In this document: positions 8,857 through 18,042 of the stretch, piece by piece | Layout: each line of letters begins with the position of its first letter | How positions within the stretch are numbered: the first letter of the stretch is position 1 | From: Rubinisphaera margarita | GTDB taxonomy: Bacteria; Planctomycetota; Planctomycetia; Planctomycetales; Planctomycetaceae | Direction: 5' to 3' | Assembly (NCBI RefSeq): GCF_022267515.1 | Contig: NZ_JAKFGB010000009.1 | Span: forward strand, 558,001-622,000 | DNA: 64,000 nucleotides | Position numbers and translations under genes: made by a program | The notes under the pieces: model-generated | What the model was told of the DNA's origin: nothing | The model's input: only the letters and a program-made list of their open reading frames with translations | Database searches by the model: none

Positions 8857-11800
8857 CTACCGCAAGTAAATGAATTCCTGGAATGTGAACAGCGCCTGCG
8901 CCAGATCGGCCCACGCGGCGGCTTCTCCGGTTTCGGGAGCAGGCCCCATTTGTTCGAGAGTCTGCTCCAGTTGACTGACCTTCGTTTCGAGCTGCTGCAG
9001 CGTCTCCCGTTGAGCAGCCGTCAGGGCTTCACGAACTTCGCTCTCGGTAATCGCCGTCGGCGCTGCTCGGAAACTGCCCTGAACCTGCTCGGCGGTCAGG
9101 GCCTGATCGTACAGCCGGGCCCGCAGAATCCGACCGGACAGCATGCGATTGCCTCCCGCAGGAAGATGCCGCACGCCGAACGAAACGATGCACTCGCCCG
9201 CTTTGAATTCGAACGGTCCGTTGCTCTTGTAGGCGTTGCCGTACGGCTCGCCATCGCGGTAAGCCTGAATGGTGCCGTCCGCGTGATAGGCGATCGCGAC
9301 ATGCACCGGACGGCTGACCGCGTCCTTCTCGGCGGGTCCCTGGAAGATTTGAGAACGAACGCCGTGATCACTGCCGGCCAGCCATTCTTCCGGAGCCCGT
9401 TCCCCGAAGACGATCGAATCGAAATAGCGACCGTTGGGCGACTGCAGTGTGATCACGCCGGCGCCTCGTTGATTGAAATGATCGAGCTGGACCCAGGCCT
9501 CCAGTGTCTTTTCGTGAATCGTCCACGGCAGGGGATCGGTTGTGACGTAGCCGCCCCGTTTAACCACCAGCGCTTCCTCGGAAACGGACACGTCTCCATG
9601 AGACCGGGCGGCGAGACGATGGATGCCATCTTCCATGCCGTCGACAAAGTCCCAGCGGGCCAGCGGCTGCACAACGGTTTTGGCGATCGAGGTATCGAGC
9701 CCCCCATGAGCCAACTCAAGTTGATGCCGCACGGGCCCCAGAATGTTCTGGATGCCGCTCTGATAACCGGCGAGCTCCTGCTGCTTCTGATCGTATTGTT
9801 CACGCAACTGCTCGCGGGTTGCCGAGGAAGTCTGCAGGAATGCCTGAATGCGGTCGATCTCGGCAGGCTTTGCCTTTCGTCCGAAGGCGGTCAGGAACAT
9901 CTGATGGATCCGGTCTTCTTTGCTGACATCGTTCTGCTTCAGAACCTGACTGCTCCAGTTCGTCGCGGCTGCCCGGATCTGGCTGTCGTTCATCAGCATG
10001 AGCGATTGCGCAGGGACATTGGTCGCACTCCGGCGGCCGGTCGCGCTGAATGGCTCCGGGAAATCGAACGATCGCAGGAACGGATCGAGCCGATTGCGAA
10101 TCACCTGAACGTAAACGCTGCGACGGGGAGCGTTGCCTCCGACCGGTGGGCCATACAACTGATCCTGCAATGTGCCCGAAGCGGAGAGCATCGAGTCGCG
10201 AATCGCCTCGGCTTCGAGCCGTCGAACGTGGGCGTGCGAAAGCCATTTGTTGTCCGGATCCGCGGCCATCGCCAGTTCATCCGGCTTCGAAGAGAGCTGC
10301 CAGGTTTTCGAGGTGACCAGCAGCCGAATCATATCTTTGATCGACCAGTTCCGGTTGCTCATCTCGATCGCCAGCCAGTCGAGCAGCTTCGGATGCGACG
10401 GCTCCTGTCCGAGACGCCCGAAATTGTCTGGTGTGCCGACGAGGCCGTGCCCGAACAGATGCACCCAGAGACGATTGGCAATGACCCGCCGTGTGAGCGG
10501 GTTGTCCTCGCGCAGCACATCCTCGGCGAGTTGCCGGCGGCCACTGAGTTCCGAGTCGTAGGGAGCTGCGTCGACAACTTCCAGAAACCGCCGGGGAATC
10601 ACTTCGGCGGGCTGCTTGTGGTTCCCGCGAACGAACAGCGGCTGGTCTTTGCCCTGCGTCTCATCGAGTCCCGGGACGCGAGTCGGCGTCTTCAGTTGCT
10701 GTTCGACCTGTCGGTACCTGTCGACCAACGGCTTCAGCGCCGAAGCGTCACTCGCCTGATTGCTGAGCAATCCGGAGGAGAGACATCGATCAAGAAACTC
10801 GGCCTGGGCATCGGTCAGCGAACCGTTCTGCCAGTCGCGAATCGCCGTGCGAATCGTCTTCTGATAAAGAGCGACGAGATCGTCTGTCGATTGCGGAGCA
10901 GCCTCAGCCGCTTCGAACAGCGGACTCAACCAGACCGCCGGCGAGGTCGGAGCCGGTGCATCGACGGGCAGCACGCGAACTTCCTGCACACCGAACCAGG
11001 AGCGTTGTTCATCCTTCACCAGCAGAGGAGCATCGAGTGCGGTCACGAGTTCAACGTGCACCAGGTCGCCAGTCCAGTAAGACAGGTCGAAGCGATGCCA
11101 CGTCCAGTCCGACTTAATCTCCTGCACAGGAAAGAGGTTCCCACGGCGGGGATAATTCTGCACGGCAAACCGCACGGTCGACTTTCCGTCGCCGCGAGCG
11201 CGGACCCACAGCTGATGCTTCTCCGTCAGATCCACATCGGGCGACGTCAGCCGAGCCGCTTCCCGATCGGAGTGGAGATGCGAATAAACTCCACCCGGGT
11301 AGATGCCTTTCAGGATCTTATTCCCCGATGTCGCGATCGCGAATGAACCCGCAGGCTGCGGCTGCTCGGGAAGCGTATCCGGGCCCGGGAACCATTGCTT
11401 GTAATCATCCTTCCTGGAGAGATCCCATGTTGCGAGGGCGGACTGCGAAGGCTCAGGCTTCGAGGCGTGCTTTGTTTTCAGGTCCTGCCAGCGGCTGGTG
11501 AACTCTTCGGGCGACTTCGCCGACTGCAGTTCGAACCACGGCGAAAGCAGATCGTTCGGCCCCGCCGGCTTCTTTGCGGTTTGCAGCCGCTCCGCCAGGT
11601 TCTCCAGCGAGGCGGTCCATTCGGTCGACAGCGACTGCTGAATCTGAGACTTCAACTCGTCGAGTTGTTCCCGCACCGCCTGACGTTCTTCCGGAAGATC
11701 GATGACCGTTCGGCCCGGACGACAGGAACTGAGAATGCCGAACAGGGCGTAGTAGTCGGCCTGAGAAATCGGATCGAATTTGTGATCGTGACAGCGGGCA

Positions 11801-12915
11801 CAGGAGACGGTCAGTCCGAGAAACGCCTTGCTGAAGACGTTGATCTGATCGTCGGTGAAACGAACTCGCTCATCGAGGGCATCGGTCGGCGAGAAACCAT
11901 GGAAGACCATCCGCCAGTGAGCCGGACCGATCGCCGATTCGTTGATCGCCAGCTCTTTGTTGATGCGGGGTTCGTCGAGCAGGTCCCCGGCAATGTGCTC
12001 GCGAACCAGCTGGTCATACGGCACATCGGCATTCAGAGCACGAATGAGATAGTCGCGATACCGCCAGGCATCGGGAATGGCCGGGTCGCCTTCGGAGCCG
12101 TGCGATTCGGCGTAGCGAATCCAGTCCATCCAGTGCCGGGCCCATCGTTCGCCAAATGCGGGACGAGCCAGCAGTTCGTCGATCAGTTCGCCGGTCACCG
12201 CATCTCGTTCCGTTGCCGAAGCCTCGGCCAGACGTCCACTCCAGTATTCGACTTCATCCGGCGAGGGAGGCAGACCGATCAATGTGAAGTAGAGTCGGCG
12301 GACAAGCACAGTCGGCTTCGCCGGGGGAGCCGGTTCAAGTCCCTCAGCTTCGAGCTTCTGCAGAATGAAACGATCGACCGGGTGGGCCGACCATTGATCA
12401 TTCTCGACAGCAGGAATCTCGGGAGTCGTAATCGGCTGGAAACTCCACCACTGGCGGCGGCGTTCGCGAACCGCTTCCCAGGAAGTAGCTTCGGCCAGTG
12501 ATTCGGCGGTCGGCTTCTCCGATCGGGGATCGGGCGCGCCGAGTGAGATCCACTTCTCAAAGTCGGCGATCACTTCGTCGGAGAGTTTGGGACCGCTCGA
12601 CGGCATTTCGAGCCCTTCGACTTCATGCCGGAGGATCGGCAACAGACGACTCGCTTCCGGTTTGCCCGGCTCGATAATCGTGCCGCCATCGCCGCCTTTC
12701 AGAATCGCGGTGCGAAAGTCGACGGCCAGCCCGCCTTCCGCGGCGTCGAGCGAGTTGTGACACTCGTAGCAGTGTTCCACCAGAACCGGGCGGATCTTCG
12801 CTTCGAAGAACTCGATCTGTTCGGCCGGAATTTCCGTCGCAAAGACCGGAGAGGTCCACAGCAGTGCGGAGAATACGGCCAGGAGCAATCGGAGTGAAGA
12901 GGGTGTAGGATTCAT
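8857..12915 (-). CDS. PSD1 and planctomycete cytochrome C domain protein with LamG-like module
   Basis: A 1352-residue exported protein. The signal peptide ends near residue 26 and is followed by a PSCyt1 domain with CYECH at about 49-53. DUF1549 spans about 185-395 and includes WARHWMDWIRYAESHGSEGD and CARCHDHKFDPIS, another CxxCH. DUF1553 spans about 790-1010, including RRVIANRLWVHLFGHGLVG and a short MNDSQI block. A concanavalin/LamG-like module lies at about 1118-1280 (TLEAWVQLDHFNQRGAGVITL; RLYDQALTAEQV). The last residues (FTFQEFIYLR) match the typical PSD1 C-terminus. It differs from the first PSD1 protein in carrying a LamG module rather than an F5/8 module, which suggests a different polysaccharide target. 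It is upstream of a DUF1501 gene in the same operon. Confidence 0.95.
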   Translation of the reverse strand: MNPTPSSLRLLLAVFSALLWTSPVFATEIPAEQIEFFEAKIRPVLVEHCYECHNSLDAAEGGLAVDFRTAILKGGDGGTIIEPGKPEASRLLPILRHEVEGLEMPSSGPKLSDEVIADFEKWISLGAPDPRSEKPTAESLAEATSWEAVRERRRQWWSFQPITTPEIPAVENDQWSAHPVDRFILQKLEAEGLEPAPPAKPTVLVRRLYFTLIGLPPSPDEVEYWSGRLAEASATERDAVTGELIDELLARPAFGERWARHWMDWIRYAESHGSEGDPAIPDAWRYRDYLIRALNADVPYDQLVREHIAGDLLDEPRINKELAINESAIGPAHWRMVFHGFSPTDALDERVRFTDDQINVFSKAFLGLTVSCARCHDHKFDPISQADYYALFGILSSCRPGRTVIDLPEERQAVREQLDELKSQIQQSLSTEWTASLENLAERLQTAKKPAGPNDLLSPWFELQSAKSPEEFTSRWQDLKTKHASKPEPSQSALATWDLSRKDDYKQWFPGPDTLPEQPQPAGSFAIATSGNKILKGIYPGGVYSHLHSDREAARLTSPDVDLTEKHQLWVRARGDGKSTVRFAVQNYPRRGNLFPVQEIKSDWTWHRFDLSYWTGDLVHVELVTALDAPLLVKDEQRSWFGVQEVRVLPVDAPAPTSPAVWLSPLFEAAEAAPQSTDDLVALYQKTIRTAIRDWQNGSLTDAQAEFLDRCLSSGLLSNQASDASALKPLVDRYRQVEQQLKTPTRVPGLDETQGKDQPLFVRGNHKQPAEVIPRRFLEVVDAAPYDSELSGRRQLAEDVLREDNPLTRRVIANRLWVHLFGHGLVGTPDNFGRLGQEPSHPKLLDWLAIEMSNRNWSIKDMIRLLVTSKTWQLSSKPDELAMAADPDNKWLSHAHVRRLEAEAIRDSMLSASGTLQDQLYGPPVGGNAPRRSVYVQVIRNRLDPFLRSFDFPEPFSATGRRSATNVPAQSLMLMNDSQIRAAATNWSSQVLKQNDVSKEDRIHQMFLTAFGRKAKPAEIDRIQAFLQTSSATREQLREQYDQKQQELAGYQSGIQNILGPVRHQLELAHGGLDTSIAKTVVQPLARWDFVDGMEDGIHRLAARSHGDVSVSEEALVVKRGGYVTTDPLPWTIHEKTLEAWVQLDHFNQRGAGVITLQSPNGRYFDSIVFGERAPEEWLAGSDHGVRSQIFQGPAEKDAVSRPVHVAIAYHADGTIQAYRDGEPYGNAYKSNGPFEFKAGECIVSFGVRHLPAGGNRMLSGRILRARLYDQALTAEQVQGSFRAAPTAITESEVREALTAAQRETLQQLETKVSQLEQTLEQMGPAPETGEAAAWADLAQALFTFQEFIYLR

Positions 12916-12946
12916 CGCATAACCAATCTGAGACCCGTGGGGCAGG

Positions 12947-13444
12947 TCATCTGGTTCTCGGTTGTTTCAGGGAGGACTCGTAGATGCTGATCCACTCCTG
13001 GGCCGTTATCTTTCCGGCAAGGTCGGAGATCAGCTCGTACGGGATGTCGTCGACTTTCTTCAGGCGGACGCAGCACTTGCCCATGTCGAGCTTCGTGCGA
13101 CACTGTTTCGGGTACTCGGCCACGAACCAGTCGTGGAGTTTTCCGCCCTCGTATAGTCCCATGTGGTACAGACCGATGTGCCGCTTTTGGTTCGCCAGCG
13201 ACATAAACGGCAACGGTTGTTTCGGGGCACAGTGGTATCCACTCGGGTAGAGCGCATGCGGGACCACGTAGCCGATCATGCCATAGGCCATCTGCACATC
13301 GAACCCGTCCGGCAGAGCCTCGGTGATCGTTTGATGGATCTTCGCCACAACCTGCCGACGTTCTTCGGGCAGTTCGTTCAGATAGTCATCGACTGTGGCG
13401 GCGGCGGATTGCATCGGCGAGGAGATTCTGGCGGAGGGAGTCAT
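12947..13444 (-). CDS. DUF1801 domain protein (YdhG-like)
   Basis: A 165-residue cytosolic protein. The pattern VDDYLNELPEERRQVVAKIHQTITEALPDG, then YGMIGYVV and KRHIGLYHMG, then a C-terminal GKCCVRLKKVDDIPYELI is typical of DUF1801 (YdhG/frataxin-like fold). The biochemical role of these proteins is poorly known. The stop codon is 31 bp upstream of the PSD1 start on the same strand. Read-through is possible, but a functional link is not obvious. A second in-frame ATG at 13414 lacks a ribosome-binding site, so 13444 is kept. Confidence 0.85.
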   Translation of the reverse strand: MTPSARISSPMQSAAATVDDYLNELPEERRQVVAKIHQTITEALPDGFDVQMAYGMIGYVVPHALYPSGYHCAPKQPLPFMSLANQKRHIGLYHMGLYEGGKLHDWFVAEYPKQCRTKLDMGKCCVRLKKVDDIPYELISDLAGKITAQEWISIYESSLKQPRTR

Positions 13445-13620
13445 TACCCGCCGGGTCGGGCGGTTTCATTGAAATCCATGAGCGTTGATCAGTCAAGGGC
13501 CATCTGAACATCCGCGCGAACCTGCGAAGCGTTCTACTCGACGAACGGCCCGGTTTCCGTTACGGTGATCGCATCAACTGTTGCCGATCGTTTTCAACTG
13601 CCTCATTGTGAGCGAATGTC

Positions 13621-15195
13621 ATGCTGAAACATCTGAGACTGGCCGCCGGCCTGCTGTCCCTCCTCGTTACGCTTCCCCTTTCCGCAGCTGAGAAGCCGAA
13701 CTTTGTCTTCATTCTCGTCGACGATCTCGGCAAGGAAGACATGAGCATCGAGGGGAGCGAGTTCTACGAGACGCCGCACATCGACAGCATTGCCGAGAAA
13801 TCGCTGCGGTTTGAACGCGGCTATTCGGCCTGCCAGGTCTGCAGTCCTTCACGAGCCGCCATTCAGACGGGTAAGACGCCGGCTCGGGTGAAGATCACCG
13901 ATTACATCGCCGTCGGGCGGCAGAATCAGCCGGACAAATGGAAACGGAACACGAAACTGATGCCGGCCGAGTATGAGCCGGAACTGCCGCTGTCGGAAGT
14001 GACGATTGCCGAGGCTCTCAAGGAACATGGCTACAAGACTTTCTTCGCCGGGAAATGGCATCTGGGGGGAGAAGGCTACACGCCGAGCGATCAGGGTTAC
14101 GATATCAATCAGGGAGGCTTCCACTTCGGCACCCCTCCCGGCGGTTTTCATGCTCCGTACCGGAATCCGAAACTGAGCGACGATCCCCCCGGCACCGAGT
14201 TGCCGCAGCGGCTCGGAAAGGAAACGGCCAACTTCGTTCGCGATCAGGCCGCCGCCGATCAGCCGTTCTTCGCGATGCTGTCGTTCTACTCCGTGCACGC
14301 TCCGATTCAGTGCAGCCGCGAGCGATTCGAGAAGTTCCAGGCCAAAGCTGAAGAGATGGGCCTGACAACACGCACCGAGCCGCGGTTTCTGATCGATCGC
14401 ACCAAAGAAGTCCGCCAGGTGCAGGACCACCCGGTTTATGCCGGCATGATGGCCGCTCTCGATGACGCCGTCGGGCAGGTGCTGACCGCTCTGGAAGAAA
14501 GCGGAGCCGCGAAGAACACGGTCGTCATCTTCACCTCCGACAACGGCGGCGTTTCCTCCGGCGATGGCTTCGCCACGAGCTGCCTGCCAATGCGGGGCGG
14601 CAAGGGACGACAGTGGGAAGGGGGCATCCGGCAGCCGTACTATATTCACTGGCCCGGCGTCACCAGCGGCGGCACGACCGACCAACTTGCCACCGGGATG
14701 GACTTCTACCCGACGATCCTCGATATCGCCGGCATCCCCCTCAAACCGGATCAGCACAAAGACGGCATCAGCCTCGTGCCGGTCCTCAAGGGGAACGGCG
14801 AGAAGGAGCGTTCGCTCTTCTGGCATTACCCGCATTACGGCAACCAGGGGGGCGAGCCTTCGTCGATCCTCATGCAGGGCGACTGGAAGCTGATCCATTA
14901 CTTCGAAGACGACCGCAACGAACTCTACAACGTAGCCGAAGACATCGGCGAGCAGAACGATCTTTCCGAGAAGCACCCGGATCGCGTCAAAACGATGCTG
15001 GCCGACCTGAAGGAGTGGCAGAAAGACGTCGACGCCAGCTACCCGACCCGCAATCAGAACTACAACGAAGCCGCCGACGCCCGTTCAATGCAGAACCTGA
15101 AGGAGAAGGATGTCCCCAACCGCGAACGTGAACACGCCCGCTACCTGAAACCCGACTTCACCCCCCGCGGCGGCTGGTGGGATGAGAAGAAGTAA
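13621..15195 (+). CDS. Sulfatase (formylglycine-dependent, CxPxR type), exported
   Basis: A 524-residue protein with a signal peptide of about 22 residues and a complete sulfatase domain. Metal ligands appear in FILVDDLG (D34-D35). The maturation motif C74-S-P-S-R78 is in the classical form converted to formylglycine. AGKWHLGG, FTSDNGG and MRGGKGRQWEGGIRQP supply the other active-site segments, and the C-terminal domain includes GDWKLIHYFEDDRNELYN. It resembles planctomycete arylsulfatase A/betaine-type sulfatases that desulfate marine polysaccharides, but the substrate cannot be read from sequence. It is divergent from the DUF1801 gene, with 176 bp between starts. Confidence 0.95.
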   Translation: MLKHLRLAAGLLSLLVTLPLSAAEKPNFVFILVDDLGKEDMSIEGSEFYETPHIDSIAEKSLRFERGYSACQVCSPSRAAIQTGKTPARVKITDYIAVGRQNQPDKWKRNTKLMPAEYEPELPLSEVTIAEALKEHGYKTFFAGKWHLGGEGYTPSDQGYDINQGGFHFGTPPGGFHAPYRNPKLSDDPPGTELPQRLGKETANFVRDQAAADQPFFAMLSFYSVHAPIQCSRERFEKFQAKAEEMGLTTRTEPRFLIDRTKEVRQVQDHPVYAGMMAALDDAVGQVLTALEESGAAKNTVVIFTSDNGGVSSGDGFATSCLPMRGGKGRQWEGGIRQPYYIHWPGVTSGGTTDQLATGMDFYPTILDIAGIPLKPDQHKDGISLVPVLKGNGEKERSLFWHYPHYGNQGGEPSSILMQGDWKLIHYFEDDRNELYNVAEDIGEQNDLSEKHPDRVKTMLADLKEWQKDVDASYPTRNQNYNEAADARSMQNLKEKDVPNREREHARYLKPDFTPRGGWWDEKK

Positions 15196-15567
15196 TGGGA
15201 CCCCTTGAGGTCAAGAGACGAACGAGGGTGGACCTGATAGCTCCGCTATCAGGGCGGCGAAGCCGTGGGAGAATGCACCTTCCGCCTGCCTCAACTTGCA
15301 GCCTGCCTTCCGGGTGACTACATCGTCACTTTGATTAGACGTCAAATACCGCTGCGCCGCCCCGAAAGATTCTTTCGGGGCCACCCCTGCTGGCAGGGCA
15401 GCCACAGGGCAGGAGTTTCATGAAATCCTCCCATCAGAATCTCCTTGCAAGTTGATTCGACTTTCTGGACACTGAGGACGCCGTTCTGCGGCAGTCCGGC
15501 GGTTTCTCCGTAGACGGAGGCGAATGCTCCCGTTTTCTCGGGTGTCTTCTTTTTTCAGGGTCGTGGC
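15196..15567 (+). other. Gene-free region rich in short inverted repeats
   Basis: These 372 bp follow the sulfatase stop and hold no convincing gene. At least four short perfect inverted repeats lie in 200 bp: arms 15234-15241/15245-15252 (CTGATAGC), 15315-15319/15326-15330 (GTGAC), 15360-15368/15372-15380 (CCCCGAAAG) and 15385-15390/15393-15398 (CCCTGC). There is no T-run after any of them on the plus strand, so they do not look like simple terminators. The third belongs to a repeat family that also occurs at 19.5 kb. The last part (about 15450-15567) must contain the promoter of the DUF1592 gene, but I cannot identify it. Confidence 0.7.
15351..15386 (-). repeat. REP-like palindromic element, copy A
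   Basis: A 9-bp perfect stem (CCCCGAAAG at 15360-15368, CTTTCGGGG at 15372-15380) encloses ATT. On the plus strand it is flanked by GCTGCGCCG on the left and CCACCC on the right. Copy B at 19498-19533 has the same flanks and stem length but different inner stem bases that still pair, so the two are related elements with compensated changes. Confidence 0.75.
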
Positions 15568-18009
15568 GTGGTCGATCGTGCGCTTTCAGGTCGTGTCGGG
15601 TGTCTTGCTGCAGCTGCGATGCTCGCGGTTTCGCTGACCCTCTTTTCCGGTCGTCCAGCAACTGCGGCGGATGCCTTTGTCACCCGTTATTGTGCCGACT
15701 GTCATACGGGTGAATCGGCAGAGGGCGGATTTCAACTCTCGAGTCTGGATCAGGATCTCAAGTCAGCCGCTGGCTTCGCGATCTGGGAACGGCTGTACGA
15801 CCGGATCGACTCCGGTGAGATGCCGCCCGCTGATGCCGAGCAGCCTGCCGCGACCGAGAAGCAGAGGTTTCTCGCTCAGCTGAATCAGCGTCTCACGACC
15901 GCCCATCAGGCCGAACGGGGCACCGTGCTGCGGCGGCTGAATCGTCGTGAGTACGAGAACACGATGAACGACCTGTTCGGGACAAACCTCAATCTGGAGG
16001 CGATGCTGCCGGAAGACGGGCGTTCGCACGAGTTCGATAATGTCGGTTCCGCGCTTGGACTGTCGATGATTCATCTGCAAAGCTACATGGACGCGGCTTC
16101 CGTTGTGCTTGACTCGGCGATCGCCAGCACGGTCGAACGCCCGGAAGCGAATCTCATCGAGGCAAGCTATCTCGGCTCCCGCGAAGGGGATCAGTTCATC
16201 GGCAAGGTCTGGAAACAGCTGGCCGATGACTCGGTCGTTCGCTTCGCCGGAGGCGGCTATCCGACGGGGATGCTGCGCGGGACCAACGTTCGCAATCCGG
16301 GCTACTATCGCGTTCGCGTGAACGGCTACGCCTATCAATCGGAGCAGCCGATCGGGTTCTCGGTCGGAGGAACCTCGTTTGCGCGAGGTTCCGACAAGCC
16401 GATCTTCGGTTTCTACTCGTTCAAGCCGGGTTCGCCCGAGCAGTCGCCGCAGTCGATCGAGTTCACGACGTGGATCGAAAACAACTACATGATTCAGATC
16501 GAGCCCTACGGCATCAACGATCCCGATCGCTACAAACGGGACAAGATCGACGGCTACACCGGCCCCGGTCTGGCGATTCATTCGGTCGTCATGGAAGGGC
16601 CACTGGTTGACGAGTTTCCGTCGCGGGGACATCGGCTGATTTTCGATGGCCTGAGCCGCGAAGAGATTCCGCCCCGCAATCCCCGCGATCGGGAACGGAC
16701 CTACTATCGTCCGACGTTTACGGTCAGCTCGAACGATGAAACCGCCGATGTGCGGCGTTCGCTGGAACGAGTTGCCACAGCGGCCTTCCGTCGACCGGCC
16801 CGTTCGGAGGATCTGCTCCCCTATCTGGAGCTGTATCAGGCAGAACGTGAACGTGGCAGCGAAATCGAAGATGCTCTGCGAACGGCCGTGACGGCTGTCT
16901 TCACCTCGCCGGAGTTCCTCTATCTGGTCGAGCCGGCCGGAACGCTGGATGATTATGCGCTGGCAAGTCGCCTGTCCTACTTCCTGACTCGCAGCTCGCC
17001 GGACGACAAGTTGCTTGCCAAAGCGGATGCGAACCAACTCTCACGACCAGGCGGGTTACGGGCAGAGGTCGATCGGCTGCTCAACGACGAGCGATTCGGC
17101 CGCTTTCTGACCGACTTCACGGAGTCCTGGCTGAATCTGCGGGAGATGGACTTCACGGCTCCCGATCAAACCCTTTTTCCCGAATACGACGAGTTCCTCC
17201 GCTATTCGATGCCGCTGGAGACAGAAGCGTTTCTACGCGAGTTGATCATTTCCAATCTGCCGGCTTGCAATCTGGTGAAGTCGGACTTCGCCATGCTGAA
17301 CTCGCGGCTGGCCAGTCATTACGAACTGCCACCGGTCGATGGAGCGCAGATTCGCAAGGTCTCTCTCCCAGCCGGACATCTGCGCGGGGGACTGCTCACA
17401 CAGGCGAGCATTCTGAAAGTGACCGCGAATGGAACCAATTCCTCACCGGTCGTCCGGGGTGTCTGGGTCACCGAACGGATTCTCGGCACTGTGCCTCAAC
17501 CCCCTCCGCCGGGTATTCCGGGAGTCGAACCCGATATTCGCGGAGCGGAAACCCTGCGGGCTTTGCTGGATAAGCACCGTGATCTCGACAGCTGTAAAGC
17601 CTGTCACGAGAAGATCGATCCCCCCGGCTTCGCGCTGGAGGCGTTCAATCCGGTGGGCGGCTACCGGGAACGATATCGTTCCCTGGGCGACGGAGAGCGG
17701 CCGGACGTGCTGATTGACGGGCGGAAGGTTCGTTATCGCCTCGGCCCGCCGGTCGACTGCTCGGGCGAGCTCTCGGACGGCTCGCGTTTTCAGAATTATC
17801 TGGAGTTTCGCGATCAACTGGCGGAGAATGATGAAATACTCGCCAGAACGTTCGTGACCAAACTGTTGACGTTCGCCACGGGCCGCGAAATGGGCTTCTC
17901 CGATCGTCCGGTCATTGAGAACATCGTGCAGCAGGCCCGGGCCAGCAATTACGGTCTGAAGGATCTGCTGTATGCCGCCGTTGAGAGTGAGATCTTTCGG
18001 CAGAAGTAG
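15568..18009 (+). CDS. DUF1592/DUF1588/DUF1585 cytochrome-type exported protein
   Basis: An 813-residue exported protein starting at GTG 15568. The hydrophobic leader ends near residue 35. An N-terminal cytochrome-c-like domain has YCADCH at about 42-47. DUF1587 follows (VLRRLNRREYENTMNDLFG). DUF1592 includes ASRLSYFLTRSSPDD and FLTDFTESWLNL. DUF1588 includes LLTQASILKVTANGTNSSP and a second haem-type motif, CKACH. DUF1585 forms the C-terminus (FVTKLLTFATGREMGFSDRP). This architecture is standard for the planctomycete family that is almost always encoded directly upstream of a DUF1552 protein. Here the downstream start is 33 bp away. Function is probably redox-linked polymer degradation at the cell surface, inferred from domain content only. 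Confidence 0.94.
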   Translation: MVDRALSGRVGCLAAAAMLAVSLTLFSGRPATAADAFVTRYCADCHTGESAEGGFQLSSLDQDLKSAAGFAIWERLYDRIDSGEMPPADAEQPAATEKQRFLAQLNQRLTTAHQAERGTVLRRLNRREYENTMNDLFGTNLNLEAMLPEDGRSHEFDNVGSALGLSMIHLQSYMDAASVVLDSAIASTVERPEANLIEASYLGSREGDQFIGKVWKQLADDSVVRFAGGGYPTGMLRGTNVRNPGYYRVRVNGYAYQSEQPIGFSVGGTSFARGSDKPIFGFYSFKPGSPEQSPQSIEFTTWIENNYMIQIEPYGINDPDRYKRDKIDGYTGPGLAIHSVVMEGPLVDEFPSRGHRLIFDGLSREEIPPRNPRDRERTYYRPTFTVSSNDETADVRRSLERVATAAFRRPARSEDLLPYLELYQAERERGSEIEDALRTAVTAVFTSPEFLYLVEPAGTLDDYALASRLSYFLTRSSPDDKLLAKADANQLSRPGGLRAEVDRLLNDERFGRFLTDFTESWLNLREMDFTAPDQTLFPEYDEFLRYSMPLETEAFLRELIISNLPACNLVKSDFAMLNSRLASHYELPPVDGAQIRKVSLPAGHLRGGLLTQASILKVTANGTNSSPVVRGVWVTERILGTVPQPPPPGIPGVEPDIRGAETLRALLDKHRDLDSCKACHEKIDPPGFALEAFNPVGGYRERYRSLGDGERPDVLIDGRKVRYRLGPPVDCSGELSDGSRFQNYLEFRDQLAENDEILARTFVTKLLTFATGREMGFSDRPVIENIVQQARASNYGLKDLLYAAVESEIFRQK

Positions 18010-18042
18010 TTGTGTTCAAGCCTTCCCACAGGAATAGATTTC

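Noticed and set aside
8776..11346. 856-codon open frame on the plus strand
   Set aside because: It lies antisense inside the PSD1 gene at 8857-12915, which has clear domains and a signal peptide. The plus-strand translation has no recognisable motif and is rich in Arg, as expected for a shadow of GC-rich coding sequence.
15763..17037. 424-codon minus-strand open frame
   Set aside because: Antisense shadow of the DUF1592-type gene, whose plus-strand protein has haem motifs and known domains.
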